In this document: in pieces, positions 21,315-28,117 of the stretch
How the letters are laid out: each line of letters starts with the position of its first letter
Numbering within the stretch: position 1 is the first letter of the stretch
Assembly: GCA_945876755.1 (NCBI GenBank)
Contig: CAMCPM010000001.1
Location: 124,001 to 188,000, forward strand
Direction of reading: 5' to 3'
Length of the DNA stretch: 64,000 nucleotides
Origin: an uncultured Clostridia bacterium
GTDB taxonomy: Bacteria > Bacillota > Clostridia > Oscillospirales > Ruminococcaceae
The notes under the pieces: generated by a model
The model's database searches: none
What the model was told of the DNA's origin: nothing
What the model saw: only the letters and a program-made list of their open reading frames with translations
Made by a program: the position numbers and the translations under genes

Positions 21315-23048
21315 TCAGTAACCACGTTTATCCATTGTTCTGACAAGATATACAAACTCTGTTTTATAATCGTCGCCGCGGTAATCATAATCCTCAAGCA
21401 TTTCAAGAATATGTTCACAGCTTGCGTTTCCTCTGTACTCGCTGCCGCGGAGTATCATTCCGAACTCTGCCGCTGCTGCAGCAAAAGTCATGTTTTCAGG
21501 CATTTTTTCGGTGTAGACTTCGTTTGTCACGGGAACAGCAAGAAGCTTACTCTTGTCGCCGTCCGGCTGCTTGTAGCGCAGGGAAACGGTGAGCAGCTCG
21601 CTTCTGTCGCCCGTTGCGGTATTCTGCTGATATTTCAGTTCTGCTTCGGGAATGGAAGTTCCGCTTTCGTTCATCACAAGCTCATAAAGTGCGGTAACGG
21701 TATGTCCTGCGCCTATCTCGCCTGCATCCTTGGTGTCATCCGCAAAATCCTTGTCAGCAAGGGCACGGTTTTCATAGCCTATAAGACGATAGCCCGAAAC
21801 ATTCACGGGATTAAATTCAACCTGAATTTTAACGTCCTTTGCAACGGTATAAAGCGTACCGCACATCTCCTCAACAAGCACCTTTTTTGCTTCAAGTTCG
21901 CTGTCGATGTAGGAGTAATTGCCGTTGCCGTGGTCGGCAAGAGCCTCCATGCGGTCGTCCTTGATGTTGCCCGTTCCAAAGCCGAGAACGGAAAGAAACA
22001 CGCCCGACTCGCGCTTTTCCTCAATAAGCTCGGTAAGCTCCTCTTCTGTGGAAAGTCCGACGTTCAGGTCGCCGTCAGTAGCAAGGATAACACGGTTATT
22101 GCCGCCCTTTATGAAGTACTTTTCTGCAAGCTCATATGCACGGTTTATACCTGCCTCGCCGTAGGTCGAGCCGCCTGCTTCAAGGCTGTTTATCGCCTTG
22201 ATTATCTTGTCCTTGTCCTCGCCGCTTGTGCCTTTGAGGACTACCTTTTCATCGCCTGCGTAGGTAACGATGGAGATGCGGTCGTCCTCGGTAAGGGTCT
22301 CGGTAAGCATTGTGAAGGCTTTCTGCACAAGGGGCAGCTTATCCTCGGAGAACATTGAGCCGCTGACGTCAATAAGGAAAACAAGATTTAACGGCTCACG
22401 CTCGCTTACTTCAATATCCTTTGCTTTAAGTCCAACGAGAAGAAGCTTTGCTTCGCTGTTCCAAGGGCAGTCGGAAAGCTCTGTCGTTACCGAGAACGGG
22501 TCGTCGGTAGTCGGCTCAGGGTAGTTGTAATTGAAATAGTTGATAAATTCCTCGATACGGACAGCGTCCGGATTGATATTCTGACCGTACTCGATCATTC
22601 GGCGCACATTTGCGTATGAAGCAGTGTCAACATCCACGGAAAATGTGGAGAGAGGATTTGCCGCAACCGACTTATAGCCGTTTTCTATGATTTGGTTGTA
22701 CTCCTCGGTGTTGAAATAATCCTCATAGGTGAATCCGCCATTTGAGGTCGTATTGGTCAGCGGATAGGTTTCAGCACCGACCATGCCGCCTTTTGCTTCG
22801 TTAGCGTCTGAATGCTGGAGTACACCTTCTTCGGCAGGCGCTGCTTCTCCAATAGCTGCATAATCATAATCAGCGGCAGCATCTGAGTTCACCTGAACAG
22901 TTGCCGCTGTGGTAGTATGATAATAGCCACCGCCGGCAGCTTCATTTGTTGCCATATCGCTTTTTTCGCCGCTTGAGCAGGCGGAAAGCATACCAGTACA
23001 CATCAATATTGCCAGTATCATACTTAATGTTCTTTTTGTATTTTTCAT
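21315..23048 (-). CDS. VWA-domain lipoprotein (YfbK-like)
   Basis: 577 aa. Lipoprotein signal with lipobox LSAC at residue ~24, then a Ser/Gly/Thr-rich linker. A conserved von-Willebrand-associated N-domain starts near TYEDYFNTEEYNQI and runs to ~165. A VWA domain follows with the MIDAS motif DVSGSM (~228) and TDGDLNVG. The C-terminal DUF3520-like region ends at TMDKRGY. Likely a surface adhesion or assembly protein dependent on a divalent metal. It is the last gene of the sigma/anti-sigma/serpin operon (16 nt after the serpin gene). AAAGGATCG precedes the ATG. Confidence 0.88.
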   Translation of the reverse strand: MKNTKRTLSMILAILMCTGMLSACSSGEKSDMATNEAAGGGYYHTTTAATVQVNSDAAADYDYAAIGEAAPAEEGVLQHSDANEAKGGMVGAETYPLTNTTSNGGFTYEDYFNTEEYNQIIENGYKSVAANPLSTFSVDVDTASYANVRRMIEYGQNINPDAVRIEEFINYFNYNYPEPTTDDPFSVTTELSDCPWNSEAKLLLVGLKAKDIEVSEREPLNLVFLIDVSGSMFSEDKLPLVQKAFTMLTETLTEDDRISIVTYAGDEKVVLKGTSGEDKDKIIKAINSLEAGGSTYGEAGINRAYELAEKYFIKGGNNRVILATDGDLNVGLSTEEELTELIEEKRESGVFLSVLGFGTGNIKDDRMEALADHGNGNYSYIDSELEAKKVLVEEMCGTLYTVAKDVKIQVEFNPVNVSGYRLIGYENRALADKDFADDTKDAGEIGAGHTVTALYELVMNESGTSIPEAELKYQQNTATGDRSELLTVSLRYKQPDGDKSKLLAVPVTNEVYTEKMPENMTFAAAAAEFGMILRGSEYRGNASCEHILEMLEDYDYRGDDYKTEFVYLVRTMDKRGY

Positions 23049-23064
23049 AATATCGATCCTTTCG

Positions 23065-24330
23065 TCATTCTGTAAAGCTTTGAATTACGCCCATAAAGAG
23101 GGTCTCATCCGATGGTGATTCTATCTCATAAAGAAACGGGCGGTCTACGATAAATTCTATTGGAAGTTCTTCAATAGGAGCACAGCCTGCATCCATAATA
23201 GCTGCTGTTGCTGCCGCAGCTTCCGTGCCTTCCTCATCGCACTTGATTTTCGCCGCTTGAATTACCTCGGAAATATAAAGCTGCTCGTCGGAAATTTTGC
23301 CGAACTTTGCATTGTTCGGGTCAAAGGCTTCGGATACTCCCAGAAGCTGAAGCATTTCTTTCAGCGAGCCGCTGTAATCGCACTCAAACTTCGGCAGCGC
23401 AAGATTGATTTTCTGCTGCGTGTAGGAAGCTTCAAGCTCGGCGGAAAGCTCTTCAAGGCTCATTTCTCCGATAATATCGGCAATACTTTCCGTTTCGCTT
23501 ACGGGCAGGTATACTTTCATTCTTGAGCCGTCCTTGTAAGGAAGTACAATCGATTTCAGCTTTTTGCCCTCGGCGTAATCAAAATCTGTAGTACCGAGGT
23601 GCATGGTGGGGACCTGTTTGGTACCGTTTACGCCGTAAAAATCCCCGTCAAAGGTATCGTAAGACTCAAACTTGTAAAGCCACTCGTTGTTGAAATAGAG
23701 CGTATTTACCAGCGCAAGCCGCGCGGTCTCGTCAAGCGGCTGCGACAAAAGCTGTGTGATAAGTCCGTTTGTGTTCTCGTTGACCCAACCGTTCAGGTCG
23801 TTCACAAAGCTTTGCGAAGTCAGATCTGCGTTGAAGCTTTCGGCGCTCATAACATCTGTCAGCTCCTGCGAATAACTTTCCTTGAGCGTTTCAAGCCTGT
23901 CGGATACCCATACCGAATTGTTCACGGTAAGCGTGCCGTCCTCACGGTCAAGCTCTTCAATGAGCCGTTTGCTGTCAGCTTTCATTGCTTCCGAGTCGGC
24001 GTACCCGAAAAGCTCAAGCAGTTCTTTTTCGGTATTTTCCTCAGCACCCAAAGCCGCCATATTCAGCACCAGCTTTGCGCTTAGCGGAGAGACAACAAAG
24101 TTTTCATTTTTCTTTAAGGTCTCTTTCAGGAAAGCTCCGTCAAAGCTTCCCGAAATTTCGCCTGCGGTGTATGCCGCTTCAACAGGCACAAATTCCGTTA
24201 CGGCAGGAGGTTCGGCAGGACAGGTCACAGTGCTTACGGTTTCCTTGCCCTGTTCGGTAAAAGGTCCGCAGCCTGCAAGAGTTGCTGCGCTAAGCAGTAA
24301 AGCCGATGTTCTGTATAAGCGCTTTTTCAT
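23065..24330 (-). CDS. Serpin lipoprotein (siropin-like serine protease inhibitor)
   Basis: 421 aa. Lipobox LAGC at residue ~21, so membrane-anchored outside the cell. The serpin fold is clear: NFVVSPLSAKLVLNMAALGA, TLYFNNEWLYKFE, MKVYLPV and LPKFECDYSGSLKEMLQLLG. The hinge of the reactive-centre loop, EEGTEAAAATAA, has the small residues needed for loop insertion, so it is predicted inhibitory. The C-terminus reads FIVDRPFLYEI. The scissile bond lies somewhere in IMDAGCAPIEEL and cannot be fixed without alignment. Serpins of [Eubacterium] siraeum inhibit human neutrophil serine proteases; similar use here is inference. Confidence 0.95.
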   Translation of the reverse strand: MKKRLYRTSALLLSAATLAGCGPFTEQGKETVSTVTCPAEPPAVTEFVPVEAAYTAGEISGSFDGAFLKETLKKNENFVVSPLSAKLVLNMAALGAEENTEKELLELFGYADSEAMKADSKRLIEELDREDGTLTVNNSVWVSDRLETLKESYSQELTDVMSAESFNADLTSQSFVNDLNGWVNENTNGLITQLLSQPLDETARLALVNTLYFNNEWLYKFESYDTFDGDFYGVNGTKQVPTMHLGTTDFDYAEGKKLKSIVLPYKDGSRMKVYLPVSETESIADIIGEMSLEELSAELEASYTQQKINLALPKFECDYSGSLKEMLQLLGVSEAFDPNNAKFGKISDEQLYISEVIQAAKIKCDEEGTEAAAATAAIMDAGCAPIEELPIEFIVDRPFLYEIESPSDETLFMGVIQSFTE

Positions 24331-24348
24331 AAAAATCAGTCCTTTTCG

Positions 24349-25263
24349 TCAGTCTTTTAATTTATGCCATTTTGCTACAAGGTCGTTCACATCTGCATAG
24401 GAAAATTTCATTCGGTCATAGAAGAAATCGTCAACCTTTCCCTGCGGATAAATAACGTCTGCGGAATCAACATCAAGAGTCTGCCAGCCGTTGTGAAAAA
24501 TCAGTCCGCCGTCAAGAGTGCGCTCGATCTGCGGCGCATTCTCAAAAACAAGTGAGTAGCCGTCTTCGCTGTTTTTCAGCGGAAGAACATAACTGCGGTT
24601 TTCAAGCATAACATACGGCGTTGCGCTTACAAGCAGGATATTTTCCGTTTCGCCTGTTTCAAGGTCATCTGCGATAATTTCATAGCACATTGCGCCGCTG
24701 CCGCTGCTGTAAACTCTGTCAATATAGGCGTTTACAATCATGTCCGTCTCAATCAGAACGCTGTCCTCAACAAAGAAATCGTCGCCGCCTGTTTTTCCGT
24801 CGGGAATTTCATAGATTGGTTCTGCCTGTGCAAGGGAAAGCTTCTCATAATAAACGGTCTGAGCATTGTTGATTTTGTCCGTAATCGCTTCTGCTTCTTC
24901 TGCGGCAAAGTCTGCTGCAATGGTGTCTTCTTCGGCTGAGTTATGTTTGGGAACAGCGTCATTTGCCGCACCGTCCGCTTGAACTTCTGCATAATTTCCG
25001 TTATCCATTGAAGCTGTCATTTCTTCGTTTGAAATATCAAGATTTCTCACCGCCACAGGTACAATAATCAGCGCAGCAATACACGCCGCAGTCAGTGCCG
25101 CAGTTTTTGTCATACTGATTTTCCTGCGAATAGGTTTTGAGGTCACACCCGATTCATTCTTTTCCTCAAGGCCGCTTTCGATTTTCTCCCAGAGAGCGTC
25201 CATGTCGGGCGCAGTATTCTCTGCATGAACCTTATAAATTTCCTTTAGTCTTTTCTCTGTCAT
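24349..25263 (-). CDS. Anti-sigma factor, membrane-anchored
   Basis: 304 aa. A cytosolic N-terminus (~1-50, MTEKRLKEIYKVHAENTAPD...) is followed by one TM helix (KTAALTAACIAALIIVPVAV, ~53-73) and an extracellular domain of ~230 residues rich in Glu, Asp and Ala. The start overlaps the sigma gene stop (ATGA, 4 nt), the standard arrangement for an ECF sigma and its regulator. It probably holds the sigma factor at the membrane until an external signal acts on the outer domain. No canonical zinc-binding HxxxCxxC anti-sigma motif is visible. Confidence 0.8.
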   Translation of the reverse strand: MTEKRLKEIYKVHAENTAPDMDALWEKIESGLEEKNESGVTSKPIRRKISMTKTAALTAACIAALIIVPVAVRNLDISNEEMTASMDNGNYAEVQADGAANDAVPKHNSAEEDTIAADFAAEEAEAITDKINNAQTVYYEKLSLAQAEPIYEIPDGKTGGDDFFVEDSVLIETDMIVNAYIDRVYSSGSGAMCYEIIADDLETGETENILLVSATPYVMLENRSYVLPLKNSEDGYSLVFENAPQIERTLDGGLIFHNGWQTLDVDSADVIYPQGKVDDFFYDRMKFSYADVNDLVAKWHKLKD

Positions 25264-25814
25264 ACGGACTGCACCTCCCCGACAATTTTTCTAAGCTTGG
25301 AGATCGCATTCCGATACTTCCATGTAACGGTTCCAAGCGGTTTTCCGAGAACTGCGGCAATGTCCTTGAACGTCATGTCCGCGAGAATTTTCATATTAAC
25401 GATTTCCCTCTCGCTTTCATCCAACCGTTCAAGAGCTTTTTCAACCGTCAGCTTCTCTGTAACGGTATCTTCGGTCGATACACTATCGGCAGGCTCAAAA
25501 GCCATGCCATCATCTGTATCATCATTCAGGGTAAGCTGTTCATGCTTCTGCTTTTTCAGCAAATCAAGAGCCATATTCCTTGCTATCGTGACAAGCCAGC
25601 GCTTATGCCTGCCACCAAAGCAGTATGTATCGGCAATTTTCCACAGCTTTAAAAAGAATTCCGACGTTATATCCTCGGCGTCTTGCGGATTGTGCAAGAT
25701 CTGAAAAACGCATTGATAAATTGTTTTTCCGTATTCGTCGTAAATTTCCCTCAGACCCTGTTTGTCGCCCTGCTGTATCATCGCGATGCGGCGCTCAAAC
25801 TGTCTGTCCGTCAT
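25260..25814 (-). CDS. ECF-type RNA polymerase sigma factor
   Basis: 184 aa. Sigma-70 region 2 at ~20-90 (YDEYGKTIYQCVFQILHNPQDAEDI, then RWLVTIARNMALDLLKK) and region 4 at ~125-175 (ALERLDESEREIVNMKIL, then TFKDIAAVLGKPLGTVTWK as the HTH). It directs transcription of its own operon or a regulon that probably includes the serpin and VWA lipoproteins. AAGGGGTGAT precedes the ATG. The 250-bp gap upstream is AT-rich; I could not pick a confident ECF promoter by eye. Confidence 0.92.
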   Translation of the reverse strand: MTDRQFERRIAMIQQGDKQGLREIYDEYGKTIYQCVFQILHNPQDAEDITSEFFLKLWKIADTYCFGGRHKRWLVTIARNMALDLLKKQKHEQLTLNDDTDDGMAFEPADSVSTEDTVTEKLTVEKALERLDESEREIVNMKILADMTFKDIAAVLGKPLGTVTWKYRNAISKLRKIVGEVQSV

Positions 25815-26038
25815 ACCGTTATCACCCCTTGCTAATATATATACTTTTTGATACGGTGCTTTTTATGTTGTAATTCTGCACAAATTTACAAAATATTTTT
25901 GTGCAGCTTAAATCAATATACAATTATATCACAAAATAATAGCTATTACAACCGTTTTTAAATAAGAAAACACCGGCATAGCCGATGGTTTCTTATGTCT
26001 ACTATGTTATTGGTATAACCTCTTTCAGGCAAAATTAA
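25815..26038. other. AT-rich gap upstream of the sigma operon
   Basis: No gene seen. It holds the leader of the leftward sigma factor gene and runs up to the terminator of the next leftward gene. No convincing -35/-10 pair was found by eye. Confidence 0.5.
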
Positions 26039-26064
26039 AAGCACCCTTATTCAGAGTGCTTTTA
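26039..26064 (-). terminator. Terminator of the 26066 gene
   Basis: On the minus strand AAAGCAC pairs with GTGCTTT around an 11-nt loop, followed by a T-rich stretch, directly after the stop codon. Confidence 0.75.
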
Positions 26065-26065
26065 G

Positions 26066-26326
26066 CTATTTTGTTTGCGATAATATAGCATCGTAGATGT
26101 TGTAAAGTTGTTTGCCATATTCATTAACATTACCTGCACCACAATCATCAACACCTTTTAGCGATATTTCTTCACTTATTATAAGTTTAATATCTAATAA
26201 TTCGTTTTTATCAAATTCGAAAAGGATTTTATTTTCCTCTTCTTTAATGACAGGTTGATTTTTCAATTCTGAGAAGTCAACTGATTTTAACGAGTCTAAC
26301 AACTTTTTGTTTAATACAACAATCAT
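26066..26326 (-). CDS. Small hypothetical protein downstream of a CIRCE promoter
   Basis: Not recognised. 86 aa, acidic, mixed alpha/beta pattern (MIVVLNKKLLDSLKSVDFSE; NKILFEFDKNELLDIKLIISEE). GGAGG precedes the ATG. It is the only gene between the CIRCE/promoter region (26414-26456) and a terminator, so it appears to be a single-gene HrcA-controlled unit. It contains no chaperone-like motif. It could be a small heat-shock accessory factor or an immunity-type protein; neither is shown. Confidence 0.7.
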   Translation of the reverse strand: MIVVLNKKLLDSLKSVDFSELKNQPVIKEEENKILFEFDKNELLDIKLIISEEISLKGVDDCGAGNVNEYGKQLYNIYDAILSQTK

Positions 26327-26413
26327 AAAAATTCCTCCATGTTAAATAGGATTGCATTGTATCGCCCGTTCGCTCCTCTTTATGTAAGCAGCAATAATAT
26401 GCAATATCAGCAG

Positions 26414-26456
26414 ATTATAAAAGCCTGAATTAGCACTCTCAAATAAAGAGTGCTAA
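26414..26456 (-). promoter_or_regulatory. CIRCE operator (HrcA site) overlapping a promoter
   Basis: A perfect CIRCE, TTAGCACTC-N9-GAGTGCTAA, at 26430-26456. On the minus strand TTGAGA (complement of 26437-26442) and TATAAT (complement of 26414-26419) are 17 nt apart, so the -35 box lies inside the operator. HrcA normally represses groE and dnaK operons through this site; here the downstream gene is the 86-aa orphan at 26066-26326. Confidence 0.92.
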
Positions 26457-26522
26457 TTTTTACTTTATATCCATAAAAGCATCATAAAATATACACAAAA
26501 CGCAGTTATACTATAATCATGC

Positions 26523-26560
26523 AGAGAAAAGAAAAAGAGCCTTGGAAACTCAAGACTCTT
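26523..26560 (-). terminator. Terminator of tmRNA
   Basis: On the minus strand AGAG-T-CTTG pairs with CAAG-G-CTCT around a short loop, followed by TTTTCTTTT, ~30 nt after the tmRNA 3' end. Confidence 0.8.
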
Positions 26561-26587
26561 ACCACATAAAATGTATGTGGTTTCTTA

Positions 26588-26937
26588 TGGTGGAGATGAC
26601 GGGAATCGAACCCGTGTCCGAAAACCTATCCGCACAACTTTCTACGAGCGTAGTTTGTCATTGACATTCCCTCACAAAGCCGCGGACAAACACGCAGCAA
26701 TGCTCAGTAGCCTGCAATGCATTACACGGACGCAGGCTCTTCCGTGTAACGTTCACCGCTAATCGGCGCCTGATCCGAAGCCGCGGTACTCAACGGTCAG
26801 ACGAGCAGCAATTAAGCAGCTGCTAATTCAAAATTATTGTTGTCGTCTAATTTTAAAACGTGCGCCTTTTTAAGAGATTTGCGCTTCTCTGCTCGCTTAT
26901 CATGTTTCAAAATCCCCGTCGAAACCTTTACATCCCC
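26588..26937 (-). ncRNA. ssrA: Transfer-messenger RNA (tmRNA)
   Basis: Rescues stalled ribosomes with SmpB. The 5' end GGGGATG pairs with the 3' end CATCTCC, followed by ACCA; the T-arm TTCGATTC is near the 3' end. The tag ORF (26812-26865) probably reads AHVLKLDDNNNFELAAA before TAA; the resume codon (GCG) is inferred, but the ELAAA degron end is clear. Length ~350 nt. It starts 3 nt after the smpB stop, so it has no room for its own promoter except inside smpB. Confidence 0.95.
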
Positions 26938-26940
26938 ATA

Positions 26941-27405
26941 TTATCTGCTGCGCTCCTTGACAGCACGTTCAATATCACGCTGAGCTGCTTTCGCTGCCAT
27001 ATCATCACGCTTGTCATGAAGCTTTTTACCTTTGCATAGACCAACCTGCATTTTAACCATAGAGCCTTTAAAATAAATTGAAATCGGAATAAGCGTCAAG
27101 CCTTCCTGCTTAACCTTGCCCAGAAGCTGCATTATCTGCTTTTTGTGAAGCAGCAGCTTGCGAACACGCATAGGGTCACGGTTAAAAATGTTTCCATGGT
27201 CATAAGGTGAAATATGCATACCCTTTACCCAAAGTTCGCCGTCATCAATTGAACACCAACTGTCCTTAAGGTTTACGCCGCCTCTTCGGATAGACTTAAC
27301 CTCGGTGCCTACAAGTTCAATACCTGCCTCATAGCTGTCGAGGATAAAATATTCATGCCGTGCCTTACGGTTTTCGGCAATTGTTTTGAAAGAAGTCTTA
27401 TCCAT
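26941..27405 (-). CDS. smpB: SsrA-binding protein SmpB
   Basis: 154 aa. Binds tmRNA and loads it on stalled ribosomes. Seen: MDKTSFKTIAENRKARHEYFIL, EAGIELVGTEVKSIRRGGVNLKD (split by normal family spacing), HISPYDHGN, and the basic C-terminal tail GKKLHDKRDDMAAKAAQRD that acts in the mRNA channel. The start at 27405 follows AAAGGAC; an upstream in-frame ATG lacks support. It is followed directly by ssrA. Confidence 0.96.
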   Translation of the reverse strand: MDKTSFKTIAENRKARHEYFILDSYEAGIELVGTEVKSIRRGGVNLKDSWCSIDDGELWVKGMHISPYDHGNIFNRDPMRVRKLLLHKKQIMQLLGKVKQEGLTLIPISIYFKGSMVKMQVGLCKGKKLHDKRDDMAAKAAQRDIERAVKERSR

Positions 27406-27522
27406 AACAAACGTCCTTTTCTTTGGGTAGTATCTTATTATAGTACATTTTTTATATTTTGTCAAGAGGTTTTCATCATATCAATTGCAGCAGATATCAC
27501 AACAATATAGCGTATCACGTTA

Positions 27523-27786
27523 CTATACGGTAAATGCAGCGGTAATATACTCCTCTGCTATCTCATTGAATGTAGACGGAAGAACAAGATTATCTGCCAT
27601 TAAACGCAGCATTTCTTCGGCAAAAGAACGGTCGGAACTTATTTTCTCTTGTGAAGCTTCTTCCTCGTCTCCGAACAGCTTTGATGTAACCTTTATTCCG
27701 TAATATACAGTATTGTCCGATTCTGTGCTGAAAAGCGTGTAAACTAGTTTCCCTTTTGCAGTTTCAAGTGTTGTAACAGTTTCCAT
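27523..27786 (-). CDS. Small hypothetical protein (possibly DUF6514)
   Basis: 87 aa with alternating strand pattern (GKLVYTLFSTESDNTVYYGIKVTSK) then a helical C-terminus ending ITAAFTV. It resembles small Clostridial proteins annotated as DUF6514; function unknown. GAGGATTT precedes the ATG. Transcribed leftward as a single gene upstream of smpB. Confidence 0.65.
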   Translation of the reverse strand: METVTTLETAKGKLVYTLFSTESDNTVYYGIKVTSKLFGDEEEASQEKISSDRSFAEEMLRLMADNLVLPSTFNEIAEEYITAAFTV

Positions 27787-28012
27787 AAATAAATCCTCAA
27801 TCCTTAAACATAAAATATTTTATTATCCAACGAATAAATTATAAACTTTATTTTATAATTTTGCAACAAGAAAGTTATGATATAATTTGACATAATTTGA
27901 TATTATACGACATTTTTCGACAAATAATTATTGATATTTCATAATATTTACAAAGCTTTTTATAACATAATTGACAAAAAATTCTTTTTGCCATTTTATA
28001 CAAAAATTTATA
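27787..28012. other. AT-rich divergent intergenic region
   Basis: No gene seen. It lies between the leftward 27523 gene and clpB. A second possible clpB promoter (TTGACA 27971-27976, 17 nt, TTTTAT) is present. No CIRCE or CtsR heptad repeat was found. Confidence 0.5.
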
Positions 28013-28042
28013 TTGATTTTTAACACTACATTGTGTTAAAAT
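28013..28042 (+). promoter_or_regulatory. clpB promoter with inverted repeat
   Basis: TTGATT (28013-28018) and TAAAAT (28037-28042) are 18 nt apart. A perfect inverted repeat TTTTAACAC-tacatt-GTGTTAAAA (28018-28041) fills the spacer and would overlap RNA polymerase. It does not match CIRCE or the CtsR site. Confidence 0.65.
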
Positions 28043-28117
28043 AAATTTAAAAGTTTTGAAGCAAGTTATCCGGTTTTAAAATAATCCGGAGATACGAATA
28101 GAAAGGTGGTTATTAAT

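Noticed and set aside
26430-26456. CIRCE read as an ordinary bidirectional terminator
   Set aside because: The stem has T-rich flanks, but it matches TTAGCACTC-N9-GAGTGCTAA exactly and lies in a promoter, and tmRNA already has its own terminator at 26523-26560.
26571-26762. Plus-strand ORF over the tmRNA 3' part
   Set aside because: It lies on the complement of ssrA and has no ribosome site.
28018-28041. clpB palindrome as a Rex operator
   Set aside because: Rex sites have TTGTTAA...TTAACAA with the TTAA inside; here the TTAA is outside and CAC/GTG is inside.
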